Below, one piece after another: positions 49,861 through 58,200 of a stretch of DNA of 64,000 nucleotides. The DNA lies in NCBI RefSeq assembly GCF_026163685.1, contig NZ_JAOXSR010000001.1, positions 248,001-312,000 on the forward strand, in the 5' to 3' direction. The notes under the pieces are model-generated. The model made no database searches. It was not told where the DNA came from and saw nothing but the letters and a program-made list of their open reading frames with translations. The translations under genes were made by a program, and so were the position numbers. The DNA is from Oerskovia flava. Its GTDB lineage: Bacteria > Actinomycetota > Actinomycetes > Actinomycetales > Cellulomonadaceae. The stretch's first letter is position 1, and every line of letters starts with the position of its first letter.

Positions 49861-50418
49861 ATGCGCAGCTCTGGCGAAGTTGTCGACGCGCTCGCGGAGG
49901 CACTCCGTGTGTACACCGCAAGGAGTGTCTCTGTTGAGGCGGTTCGTCGCGACGTGGCAGTGTTGAGCGTGGGCGACGAGGAAGACGTTGCAACTCTCGT
50001 GGTGGGGCTGATGTCCACACAAGGGTTGGTCGAGAACTCGGGGATGTCGCTGACCACGAGCGGTTACGCCGACCGGGTGAAAGGCGAGACGATGGCGTCG
50101 AGACTCGCCTACATCGAGGCTTGGGTCCGGGCGGAGGGGTCAGGAGATGCCGCGCCGTCCCGCAGTGCGGACTCGGTGCCGAATATCCCAGAAGCCGTTT
50201 CGGTATTCGTGACAGGTAACTCAGCATATGGTCTGGACCGTCGAGGGCAGGTCACATCGGGAGGGCGCGATACCGGGCTGCGCTTGCGGGTGGATTCGGG
50301 CTCCGTGATCGTCGTCGACGGGCCCCGTGCGTTCAGGGTCCGAGGTGAAGGGGACGAGGAGTTCGCGTCGTCGCTCTTGGGGATTCTCGATTCTCGTTCT
50401 CCGGGCGCGGACGACTGA
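49861..50418 (+). CDS. Unknown protein between two lipoprotein genes
   Basis: The product has 185 residues and I do not recognise it. Residues 1-90 are helical and may contain a winged-helix-like fold (SGEVVDALAEALRVYTARSVSVEAVRRDVAVLSV and EDVATLVVGLM); the middle is serine-rich (AEGSGDAAPSRSADSV). The C-terminal 80 residues look like beta strands (AVSVFVTGNSAYGLDRRGQV, GSVIVVDGPRAFRVRGE). It has no signal peptide, so it acts in the cytoplasm. GGAAGGA precedes both the ATG at 49861 and a GTG one codon before it. Its place between two related lipoprotein genes suggests a shared role that cannot be named. Confidence 0.6.
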   Translation: MRSSGEVVDALAEALRVYTARSVSVEAVRRDVAVLSVGDEEDVATLVVGLMSTQGLVENSGMSLTTSGYADRVKGETMASRLAYIEAWVRAEGSGDAAPSRSADSVPNIPEAVSVFVTGNSAYGLDRRGQVTSGGRDTGLRLRVDSGSVIVVDGPRAFRVRGEGDEEFASSLLGILDSRSPGADD

Positions 50419-50532
50419 TCGCATGGGAGTGGGGGCCTGCAGGTAGGAGTCGGGCTGCCCACCGGCTCGGGAAGATCCGGGAACCGGGGACCAGGTGCGA
50501 AGTCGTGCGGGATTGAGTTCTGGAGGGGATAG

Positions 50533-51021
50533 ATGCTGATGACCATGCGCCGTCCGGTTCTCGCGGCTGCGCTTGTGTGCATGAGTGCATCTTTCGTCGC
50601 ATCATGCCTTCCTGTTCGCCCTGTGCCACCCCCTTTGGGGCTACGTGAGGACGATGGGGTCGTCTCCGTGGCCATTCCGACGTGCCCGGGAGAAGCAGTT
50701 CTCCTCGGGAAGGTAAGTCCCATGGACGAGGACGCGCCGGACGGACCCACTCCGGTGTGGAGCGCAGAGGACCTGCTGACCGATCCAATGAGCGGAATAG
50801 CGCTCGATCGGACGAGCTGGGCATCGGCTTCGGGTGACTACGGCGACCTCGCGAACTTCTGGGTCGAGTTCGAGACCGATTCGGTGGGGTTCGGGGACGC
50901 TGTCATCAACCGGGAAAGGCTGCGTGGCCTCCCGCCCAACACTTTCTGGGTCGAGGGTGAGCGAATGACGATCGCACAATACCGCGAATTGGTATCGGTA
51001 GACCTCCCGTGCGAGGAGTAG
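50533..51021 (+). CDS. Putative lipoprotein, second of a paralogous pair
   Basis: The product has 162 residues. The signal peptide ends in FVASCLP (lipobox), followed by a proline-rich linker and the same mature pattern as the first copy: PLGLREDDGVVSVAIPTCPGEAVL, VWSAEDLLTDP, IALDRTSWASA, FWVEGERMTIAQYRELVSVDLPCEE. The ATG has GGAGGGG six bases upstream. The pair shares the cysteines of TCPG and PCE, and identity by eye is about 40-50 percent. It converges on the LRR gene. Function is unknown. Confidence 0.8.
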   Translation: MLMTMRRPVLAAALVCMSASFVASCLPVRPVPPPLGLREDDGVVSVAIPTCPGEAVLLGKVSPMDEDAPDGPTPVWSAEDLLTDPMSGIALDRTSWASASGDYGDLANFWVEFETDSVGFGDAVINRERLRGLPPNTFWVEGERMTIAQYRELVSVDLPCEE

Positions 51022-51139
51022 GGGCGGAGGCGGTTCGCCTCAGGCGTGACCGGCGCGTTGGCCCGCTCTGCCCGTCCTCGCAGCGAGGTCGCTACCGAGT
51101 AGGGCGCGCATCCTGGAAGCGGGCACGCGAGAGATGCGT

Positions 51140-51958
51140 CTACGAGCCCTTTCTCTTCGGTGCACCGGCTCGCAACCGCAGGGTTGATCTACGACGAGTA
51201 CGCCGCACCTGTGCTCGGGCACTGATGGCCCAGTCCGCGTCGCCGACGAGCAGCACCTCGTCAATGGCAAGTTCCGGAAAGATCCATCGAGACGAGTCCA
51301 GCGATACTACGTCTTCAAGCAGCAGCCGCTTCAGGTTGCGCAGCGCTGCGATGTTGTGCGCGTGCGCGACCTCACGTACTCCTGAGATTTTAAGCGATTC
51401 TAGCCGCTGGTACTCAGGAAGGTGCTCGAGGGAAAGTGCTCGAGGGCCATGGAGTACTAGCTTCTTCACGGTTGAAAGTCCAGACGGGGGAGGCGGTAGC
51501 GTGACATCACCTCGCATGCCCGTGAGTGACACTTCCTCCAGTTTGTCGAGCTCATTGAGCCAGGAGAAGTTCCCGCGCTCGAGGTACAGCTTGCGCAGCG
51601 TCGTGCTCCGCCGTAGAGATGCCCAGTTCATGTGCGCCGATCCAGCGAACGACCGCACTGGGATCATCGACAGGTCGGTGGCGGACGCGGGGACAGCCCA
51701 GATGTCAAGATCTGATAGCCTGCTCGCTCTCTCGAGCATCGTGGTGTCGATTCGAGCACTTTCGGTGACGAGGAGATGTCGGAGCTCCGAGATCACCGGG
51801 CGGAGAAAGTCGAGGCTCGCGACCTCGGGGCTGAGCTCCTCGACAAAGATCCCGAGACCTGAGCGGCCCGCGCGCCGAAGCGTCGATTCCCTCGGTGGCA
51901 GGCCTTTGATCACCAGGTATCGTACGCCGTCGATCGTGCGTCGGTTCCGTGGGATCAC
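51140..51958 (-). CDS. Leucine-rich-repeat protein
   Basis: The product has 272 residues. Irregular leucine-rich repeats are seen in the second half: TTLRKLYLERGNFSWLNELDKLEEVSLTGM, VKKLVLHGPRALSLEHLPEYQRLESLKISGV and NIAALRNLKRLLLEDVVSLDSS. The first half has similar but weaker strands. There is no signal peptide and the C-terminus is basic (RRTRRRSTLRLRAGAPKRKGS). Its DNA looks more AT-rich than its surroundings. GGAGG precedes the GTG. LRR proteins bind other proteins; the target is unknown. It may belong to the accessory region with the Jet operon. Confidence 0.7.
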   Translation of the reverse strand: MIPRNRRTIDGVRYLVIKGLPPRESTLRRAGRSGLGIFVEELSPEVASLDFLRPVISELRHLLVTESARIDTTMLERASRLSDLDIWAVPASATDLSMIPVRSFAGSAHMNWASLRRSTTLRKLYLERGNFSWLNELDKLEEVSLTGMRGDVTLPPPPSGLSTVKKLVLHGPRALSLEHLPEYQRLESLKISGVREVAHAHNIAALRNLKRLLLEDVVSLDSSRWIFPELAIDEVLLVGDADWAISARAQVRRTRRRSTLRLRAGAPKRKGS

Positions 51959-52340
51959 TGCATCCTCCGGACTCTTGGCGTGCTGCTCATCGCGTACTGT
52001 CGGGCAGATTCTCGCACCCCTCGCCAGCCAGGGAAAGTCCTCTTGCTATCGGCGAACTTTATACTGCTCTTCCTGGATAGCCCCTTCTCGTCGGCGACCT
52101 CCACACTCCGTTTCCTGGATGGTGCCCGTGAAGAGAGTGGGTGGCAGTAGGTGTCTTCTCGCGCGCCACCTCCGGTCTGACGGCACTCGCTACTTGGATG
52201 GTCGCTCGACGACTCGAGAGACGAGGACACATGCCATGCGCCGTGCGCGTCGATGGCCACCGCGCCGGTCGGTGAAGCAGACGCCAACGACACGCCCGAG
52301 GGGACCGTGCCGTCATCATCGGATCGTCGCCGGCGCGACT
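51959..52340. other. Intergenic region between the LRR gene and the Jet operon
   Basis: About 380 bases between divergent genes without a supported gene. TATAAA on the minus strand (52063-52058) is a good -10 box for the LRR gene with a leader of about 90 bases. Three loosely similar CTGGAT or TTGGAT phrases recur at about 52071, 52112 and 52194 without clear function. No mobile-element ends were seen. Confidence 0.45.
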
Positions 52341-52346
52341 TAGGAT
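52341..52346 (+). promoter_or_regulatory. -10 box of the jetABC operon
   Basis: TAGGAT gives a start near 52353, about 34 bases before the GTG at 52387. GGAGAGGA lies four bases before that GTG. This supports the GTG as start of JetA rather than the ATG at 52345. Confidence 0.55.
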
Positions 52347-52386
52347 GCTTGCTGCGCCTGCGGTGGGCGCTGACGGAGAGGACTGC

Positions 52387-54015
52387 GTGGAGCACGACGA
52401 CATCGACGCGCTGCGGCGCAGCCCGGCGTGGCGTCTGCTGCGGTCGGACAACGCTCCGCTGGCGCTGAGCTTCCTCGGTTCGGTGTTCGTCGAGCAGAAC
52501 GTGCGGTCGATCGGCGAGGCCGAGCTCGTCGCGCGCCTCGACGACGCGCTCTACGAGATCCACCGCGCAGAGTCCCGTCCGGCCGAGTCTCGTCCGGCAG
52601 AGCCCCGTCCTGCCGAGACGCACCCCGACGGGAGCGCCGCGCCGGACGGTCCGCGCTACCCACGCTCGCCCAAGGCGTACCTCGACCACTGGTCCGCTCC
52701 GGAGCAGGGGTGGTTGCGCAAGTACTACCCGACGGGGTCGGACGAGGCGCACTACGACGCCACGCCCGCGGTGGAGAAGGCGGTCGCGTGGGTGACGCAG
52801 CTGCGCGAGCGGTCGTTCGTCGGCACGGAGTCCCGGCTCAACACCGTGTTCGAGCTGCTGCGCCAGCTCACGGTGGGCACCGAGTCCGACGCGCAGGCGC
52901 GGCTGCGCGAGCTGGAGGAGCGTCGGGCGGCGATCGACGAGGAGATCGCGCGGGTGCGCTCCGGGCAGGTCTCGCTGCTCGACGCGTCCGCGCAGCGCGA
53001 CCGCTACCAGCAGCTCACGAGCACCGCCGCCGAGCTGCTCAGCGACTTCCGGGAGGTGGAGGCGAACTTCCGGGCCCTCGACCGTCAGATGCGTGAGCGC
53101 ATCACCGGCTGGGACGGCGCCAAGGGCGACCTGCTGGACGCCGTCGTGGGGAGCAGGTCCGCCATCGCGGACTCCGACCAGGGCCGCAGCTTCCATGCCT
53201 TCTACGACTTCCTCCTGGACCAGCAGCGCCAGGAGGAGTTCACGACCCTCGTCGCGCGCGTCCAAGCGCTCCCGGCCCTGAGCCCGGACGGCGCCGGCCC
53301 GCACCCGAGCGCCGATCCGTCCGCCCGCCGGTTGCGCCGGATCCACTACGACTGGCTCGACGCCGGTGAGCGCACCCAGGCCACCGTGCGGGTGCTGTCG
53401 GAGCAGCTGCGCCGGTTCCTCGACGACCAGGTGTGGCTCGAGAACCGCCGGGTCATCGACATCCTGCGCAGCGTCGAGTCGCACGCCCTGGCCCTGCGCG
53501 ACCACCCGGAGCGCGCCCGCCTCGGCGCGGAGGACTCCGGCCCGCTCGCCGTGCCGATGGACGCGACGCACGTCGACGTCCACCTGCCGACCGAGCGTCC
53601 CCTGTTCCGCCCGCAGCCACCCGCGCCGCTGGCGTCCGACGACGTCACGCCCGGTGCGGCGGACTTCGACGCCTCCGCCCTCTTCGACCAGGTGCACGTC
53701 GACCCGGCTCGGCTCGTGCGGCACGTGCGCGGCGCCCTGCGCCACCGCCGGCAGGTCTCGCTGCGCGAGGTCGTCGAGCAGGCACCCCTCGAGCAGGGAC
53801 TCGCCGAGCTCGTGACGTACCTGTCCCTGGACGACCCGCGCTTCGCCGTCGTGCACGACGGCGAGCACACCGACGAGGTGTCGTGGACGGCGGGCGACGA
53901 ACGCCGTACGGCGCACGTCCCGCGCGTGACGTTCGCCCGCACCGGCGCGACGGCGGTCCCCACCCACGCCCCCGCAGCCACCCCGCCCACACCTGAGACC
54001 GAGGAGGCCTCGTGA
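52387..54015 (+). CDS. jetA: JetA/MksF (DUF3375), kleisin-like subunit of a Wadjet/MksBEF complex
   Basis: The product has 542 residues. It opens with the family hallmark DALRRSPAWRLLRSDNAPLALSFLGSVF and continues with YLDHWSAPEQGWLRKYYP, ESRLNTVFELLRQL, coiled coil (RLRELEERRAAIDEEIARVR), HAFYDFLLDQQRQEEF and the C-terminal winged-helix-like part. DUF3375 proteins bridge the SMC heads of the JetC dimer. A tandem repeat inserts four AExRP units at about residues 61-80. The gene starts the operon and overlaps jetB by four bases. The linker near the C-terminus is proline- and alanine-rich. Confidence 0.93.
   Translation: MEHDDIDALRRSPAWRLLRSDNAPLALSFLGSVFVEQNVRSIGEAELVARLDDALYEIHRAESRPAESRPAEPRPAETHPDGSAAPDGPRYPRSPKAYLDHWSAPEQGWLRKYYPTGSDEAHYDATPAVEKAVAWVTQLRERSFVGTESRLNTVFELLRQLTVGTESDAQARLRELEERRAAIDEEIARVRSGQVSLLDASAQRDRYQQLTSTAAELLSDFREVEANFRALDRQMRERITGWDGAKGDLLDAVVGSRSAIADSDQGRSFHAFYDFLLDQQRQEEFTTLVARVQALPALSPDGAGPHPSADPSARRLRRIHYDWLDAGERTQATVRVLSEQLRRFLDDQVWLENRRVIDILRSVESHALALRDHPERARLGAEDSGPLAVPMDATHVDVHLPTERPLFRPQPPAPLASDDVTPGAADFDASALFDQVHVDPARLVRHVRGALRHRRQVSLREVVEQAPLEQGLAELVTYLSLDDPRFAVVHDGEHTDEVSWTAGDERRTAHVPRVTFARTGATAVPTHAPAATPPTPETEEAS
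52567..52626 (+). repeat. Four tandem 15-base repeats inside jetA
   Basis: Four 15-base units encode AESRP, AESRP, AEPRP and AETHP. The copies differ mainly at third codon positions. They form a flexible linker and could vary in number without a frameshift. Confidence 0.8.
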
Positions 54016-54644
54016 GCCAGCCGGCCACCCGGACCGCACCTGCCGAGCTGCCGCTCGTCGTGACGTCGCTCGTCAAGGGTGTGGTCTACCGCGACCAGCA
54101 CCCCCAGGTGTGGCGCGACCTGCTCGCGCTGCAGGCGCAGGCCCGTGACTTCGTGGCGACGCTCGGCCTCGAGGTCGTGCTGGACGAGTCCGAGGGGTAC
54201 GCGTACCTGCGCTCGCGGCCCGAGGAGGACGCGGAGTCGTTCGTGCCCCGGCTCGTGGCGCGCCGGGAGCTGCCGTTCGACGTCTCGCTCCTGCTGGCGC
54301 TGCTGCGCAAGCGGCTCGCGCAGTTCGACTCCGAGGGCGGCGAGACGCGCCTCGTCCTGGGCCGCGACGAGATCGTCGGGCTCGTGCGGGTGTTCTGGCC
54401 GGAGTCGAGCAACGAGGCGAAGGTGCGCGACCGGGTCGAGGGCACGGTCCGCCGGGTCGTCGAGCTGGGCTTCCTGCGGCCGGTGCCCGACGCGCCGGAC
54501 ACGTACGAGGTGCGCCGCATCCTCAAGGCGTTCGTCGACGCGCAGTGGCTCGCGGACCTCGACGCCCGGCTCGTCGAGTACGCCGAGCACGCCGAGCACG
54601 CCGCCCGCACGACCGGGTCCAGCACCGCAGACGGGGAGGCCTGA
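54012..54644 (+). CDS. jetB: JetB/MksE (DUF4194), KITE subunit
   Basis: The product has 210 residues. It matches DUF4194 with LVVTSLVKGVVYRDQHPQVWRDLLALQAQARDFVATLGLEVVLDESEGYAYLRSR and LPFDVSLLLALLRKRLAQFDSEGGETRLVLGRDEIVGLVRVFWPE. The protein is built of winged helices and binds JetA and the SMC neck. The GTG start overlaps jetA (GTGA); its stop shares one base with the jetC ATG (TGATG). These overlaps indicate balanced, coupled translation of the complex. Confidence 0.93.
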   Translation: MSQPATRTAPAELPLVVTSLVKGVVYRDQHPQVWRDLLALQAQARDFVATLGLEVVLDESEGYAYLRSRPEEDAESFVPRLVARRELPFDVSLLLALLRKRLAQFDSEGGETRLVLGRDEIVGLVRVFWPESSNEAKVRDRVEGTVRRVVELGFLRPVPDAPDTYEVRRILKAFVDAQWLADLDARLVEYAEHAEHAARTTGSSTADGEA

Positions 54645-57600
54645 TGGCCGAGGGACTGTTCAGCGCCGTCGAGCTCCACGACGCGGCGGCCGACGTCGAC
54701 ACGCGCGCAGGGTTCCGCCTGGAGCGCCTCGAGGTCCTCAACTGGGGCACGTTCGACCGGTACGCGTGGAGCGTCGACCTCGAGGGCCGCAACGCCCTGC
54801 TGACGGGGGACATCGGCTCGGGCAAGTCGACCATCGTCGACGCCATCACCACGCTCCTGCTGCCCGCGAACCGCATCAGCTACAACAAGGCCGCGGGGGC
54901 GGGCACGCGCGAGCGCACGCTGCGCTCCTACGTCGCCGGGCACTACAAGTCGGAGCGCAACGAGGTCACGGGCGCGTCGCGGCACGTCGGGCTGCGCAGC
55001 GGGCACACGTACTCGGTGATCCTCGGGGAGTTCGCCAACCGGGGCTTCGACGCGCGGGTCGTGCTCGCGCAGGTGTTCTGGCTCAAGGACGGCAACCAGG
55101 GCCAGCCCGAGCGGTTCTTCGTCACGAGCACGTCGCCGATGACGATCGCGGAGGACTTCGCGGGGTTCGACGGCGACGTCAACGTCCTGCGGCGGCGCCT
55201 GCGCGCGTCCGGGGCGCAGGTGCGCGACCACTTCCCGGAGTACGGCCGCGACTTCCGCCGCCTGCTCGGCATCGAGTCCGAGCAGGCGATGGAGCTGTTC
55301 CACCAGACGGTGTCGATGAAGTCGGTGGGCGACCTCAACGAGTTCGTCCGCGAGCACATGCTCGAGCCGTTCGACGCAGCCCGGTGGACGGACAAGCTCG
55401 TCTCCCACTTCGACGACCTGACGAGCGCGCACGACGCCGTGGTGCGCGCCCGCACGCAGATCGACCGCCTCACGCCGCTGCTCGCGGACTGCGACGCGTA
55501 CGACGCCGCGGGCCGGCGGATCGCCGAGCTCGCCGCGCAGCGTGACGCCCTGCGCGCGTTCACCGCGGGTCGCCGGGTCACGGCCCTCGACCGGCGCATC
55601 GCCGACCTCGAGGACACGGTGGCGGAGCGCACCGTGCGGCTCGGGCGGCTCGGCGAGGAGATCGCCGTGCTCGACGCCGACCGCCAGCGCCTCGAGATCG
55701 AGCGCGCCGGCCACGGCGGGGACCGGCTCGCGCAGATCGAGGCCGAGGTCGCGCGTCGCGAGGTCGAGCGCGCCGAGCGGCACACCAAGGCCACCGAGTT
55801 CGGGCGCTACCTCGAGAACGCCGGGCTGGACCCGGTCGCGTCCCGGGGCGAGTTCCTCGCGGTGCGGGAGACGACGGCGGAGCGTCAGTCCGCCGCGCAG
55901 GAGGCCCTCGCCGAGATCGAGGCCCGGGCTGCCGAGGTCGCGGCCGAGCTCCGGGGTGTGGAGACCGAGTCCCGCGAGATCAACGCCGAGCTGCGCAGCC
56001 TGGCCGACCGTGAGTCGAACCTGCCCCGCGCGAGCCTGGACCTGCGCTCACGGCTGTGCGCCGACGTCGGGCTGACCGAGGCCGACCTGCCGTTCGCGGG
56101 CGAGCTCGTGGGCGTGCGGGCCGAGCACGCCCCCTGGGAGGGCACGGCCGAGCGGGTCCTGCGCGGCTTCGCCCTGTCCCTGCTCGTCCCCGCCGAGCAC
56201 TACGAGGCGGTCGCGGCGTGGATCAACTCCCACCACCTCGGGACGCGGCTCGTCTACCACCGGGTGCCCGCCGAGACGCGCGTGCGCGAAAGCCACGGGA
56301 CCCGGTCACCGGGAGGGCAGCCGCTGCTCGCCGACCTGCTCGAGGTCAAGGACGGCCCGCTCGCCGACTGGGTCGAGGCCGAGCTCGACCGGCGCGCCGA
56401 CCACGTGTGCGCGGACACCCTCGACGAGTTCCGCCGCGCGAGCCGCGCCGTGACGCGCGAGGGCCAGGTCAAGCACTCGCCGAGCCAGCACGAGAAGGAC
56501 GACCGTCGCGACGTCGGGGACCGCCGCGGCTACGTGCTCGGCTGGTCCAACGCCGCCAAGATCGACGCGCTCCTCGAGCAGGCCGCGGGCGTCACGGCCC
56601 GTCGCGAGGCGCTCGAGGAACGGCGCGACGAGGTCGGCCGGGAGAAGTCGGCCGCGATCGGCCGGTCGCACGCCCTCAACCGGCTCGACGTCTTCCGCGA
56701 GTGGCGCGAGCTCGACTGGGAGGAGTCCGTGCGCGCCGTCGCCGACCTCCACGACGAGAAGCGGCGGATCGAGGACGGCTCCGCCGAGCTGGGCAAGATC
56801 GCCGCCCGCCTGCGCGAGCTCGCGGACGCCGCGGCGGCGCTCGCGCACGAGCGCGACGCCCTGCTGGCCGATGCCGGCGGGGACCGGCACGCGCTCGACG
56901 CCGCCCGGGAGCAGCGCGCCCGGGCGCAGCGTGTGGTCGCGGACCACGGCGACGTCGAGTCCGGCCTGCTCGCCGAGCTCGCGCGTGCGTTCGACGCCGA
57001 GGCCGCCGCGCGCGGCCGTGGGGAGGGCGACGGGTCCGGAGCTGGGTCCGGTGAGGGGGCCGACGCCGAGACGGTCGAGAGCTCGCTGCGGGCGCGGCTC
57101 ACCGACCAGGTCGAGCAGACGCAGGCCGCCCAGGGACAGCTCGGCACGCGCATCGCCGCCCAGATGACGGCGTTCCGCGCGGCCTACCCCGTGGAGACGA
57201 CCGAGCTCGACGACGACGTGCGCTCCGCGCCCGAGTACCGGGCCCTGCACGAGCGCCTCACGCGCGACGACCTGCCGCGGTTCGAGGTCGACTTCAAGAC
57301 GTACCTCAACACCAACACGATCCGCGACATCGCGGGCTTCCACGCCGAGCTGTCGAAGCAGGCCGACATCATCCGCGAGCGCGTCGACACGATCAACGAC
57401 TCGTTGCGCGCGATCGACTACAACCCGGGCCGGTACATCCGCCTCGAGATGGCGCCCACCCCGAACACGGAGGTGCGGGAGTTCCGGGCCGACCTGCGCG
57501 CGTGCACGGACGGCGCGCTCGGCCTCGACCTCGAGGGGCGTCGCGACGAGGAGACCGACGAGGAGACCCTGGAGTTCTACTCCGAGGAGCGGTTCCTGCG

Positions 57601-58114
57601 GGTCAAGGCGATCGTCGAGCGGTTCCGCGGCCGGGAGGGACTCAGCGAGGCGGACGAGGCCTGGACCCGGCGGGTGACGGACGTGCGCAGCTGGTTCGTG
57701 CTGTCCGCCTCGGAGCGCTCGCGCGAGGACGACGTCGAGCACGAGCACTACTCCGACTCGGGCGGGAAGTCGGGCGGACAGAAGGAGAAGCTCGCCTACA
57801 CGATCCTCGCCGCGTCGCTCGCGTACCAGTTCAAGCTCGACTGGGGTGCGGTGCGCTCCAAGGCCTTCCGGTTCGTCGTGATCGACGAGGCGTTCGGGCG
57901 CGGCTCCGACGAGTCGACCCGGTTCGCGCTCGAGCTGTTCCGCAGCCTCGGGCTGCAGCTCCTCATCGTCACGCCGCTGCAGAAGATCCACGTCATCGAG
58001 CCGTACATCTCCGCCGTCGGGTTCGTGGACAACCCGACGGGACGCAGCTCACGCCTGCGGACGCTGACGATCGAGGCCTACCGGGCGGAGAAGGACGCGC
58101 ACGTCACGTCGTGA
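54644..58114 (+). CDS. jetC: JetC/MksB, SMC-like ATPase
   Basis: The product has 1156 residues. Walker A is LLTGDIGSGKSTIVDAITT at about 52-70, with the following LLLPANRISYNKAAGAG. Long coiled coils (about residues 290-500 and 640-900) surround a hinge-like segment (LVGVRAEHAPWEGTAERVLRGFALSLLVP). The C-terminal head has the signature SDSGGKSGGQKEKLAYTI and Walker B FRFVVIDEAFGRG with catalytic Glu1082. Wadjet JetC/MksB extrudes DNA loops and senses small circular DNA. It is the last gene of the operon found here; the expected jetD is absent. Other than that it is intact. Confidence 0.95.
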   Translation: MAEGLFSAVELHDAAADVDTRAGFRLERLEVLNWGTFDRYAWSVDLEGRNALLTGDIGSGKSTIVDAITTLLLPANRISYNKAAGAGTRERTLRSYVAGHYKSERNEVTGASRHVGLRSGHTYSVILGEFANRGFDARVVLAQVFWLKDGNQGQPERFFVTSTSPMTIAEDFAGFDGDVNVLRRRLRASGAQVRDHFPEYGRDFRRLLGIESEQAMELFHQTVSMKSVGDLNEFVREHMLEPFDAARWTDKLVSHFDDLTSAHDAVVRARTQIDRLTPLLADCDAYDAAGRRIAELAAQRDALRAFTAGRRVTALDRRIADLEDTVAERTVRLGRLGEEIAVLDADRQRLEIERAGHGGDRLAQIEAEVARREVERAERHTKATEFGRYLENAGLDPVASRGEFLAVRETTAERQSAAQEALAEIEARAAEVAAELRGVETESREINAELRSLADRESNLPRASLDLRSRLCADVGLTEADLPFAGELVGVRAEHAPWEGTAERVLRGFALSLLVPAEHYEAVAAWINSHHLGTRLVYHRVPAETRVRESHGTRSPGGQPLLADLLEVKDGPLADWVEAELDRRADHVCADTLDEFRRASRAVTREGQVKHSPSQHEKDDRRDVGDRRGYVLGWSNAAKIDALLEQAAGVTARREALEERRDEVGREKSAAIGRSHALNRLDVFREWRELDWEESVRAVADLHDEKRRIEDGSAELGKIAARLRELADAAAALAHERDALLADAGGDRHALDAAREQRARAQRVVADHGDVESGLLAELARAFDAEAAARGRGEGDGSGAGSGEGADAETVESSLRARLTDQVEQTQAAQGQLGTRIAAQMTAFRAAYPVETTELDDDVRSAPEYRALHERLTRDDLPRFEVDFKTYLNTNTIRDIAGFHAELSKQADIIRERVDTINDSLRAIDYNPGRYIRLEMAPTPNTEVREFRADLRACTDGALGLDLEGRRDEETDEETLEFYSEERFLRVKAIVERFRGREGLSEADEAWTRRVTDVRSWFVLSASERSREDDVEHEHYSDSGGKSGGQKEKLAYTILAASLAYQFKLDWGAVRSKAFRFVVIDEAFGRGSDESTRFALELFRSLGLQLLIVTPLQKIHVIEPYISAVGFVDNPTGRSSRLRTLTIEAYRAEKDAHVTS

Positions 58115-58188
58115 CCGCTCGGCGGCCCGTGCTGTCTCTGTGGCCGGACCCTGCGCACCGTCTGCGCCAGTTCCCCACACGGGTGTCC

Positions 58189-58194
58189 TACGGT
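58189..58194 (+). promoter_or_regulatory. -10 box of the PAP2 gene
   Basis: TACGGT lies six bases before the ATG at 58201 and suggests a leaderless transcript. It argues that the PAP2 gene is separate from the Jet operon. Confidence 0.55.
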
Positions 58195-58200
58195 TGTCGG

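Noticed and set aside
51022-51139. Short GAGGCG/CGCCTC hairpin between lipoprotein and LRR genes
   Set aside because: A six-base stem with a three-base loop is expected by chance in this base composition and was not called a terminator.
52070-52200. Three CTGGAT or TTGGAT phrases upstream of jetA
   Set aside because: The copies differ and spacing is irregular (about 41 and 82 bases); this is too weak to call a repeat or binding site.
58111-58200. Start of a degraded jetD gene overlapping the jetC stop
   Set aside because: The frame from GTG 58111 gives about 30 residues (VTARRPVLSLWPDP...) but shows no DUF3322 or Toprim-type motif. It runs in frame into PAP2, so it is only a possible longer PAP2 start.
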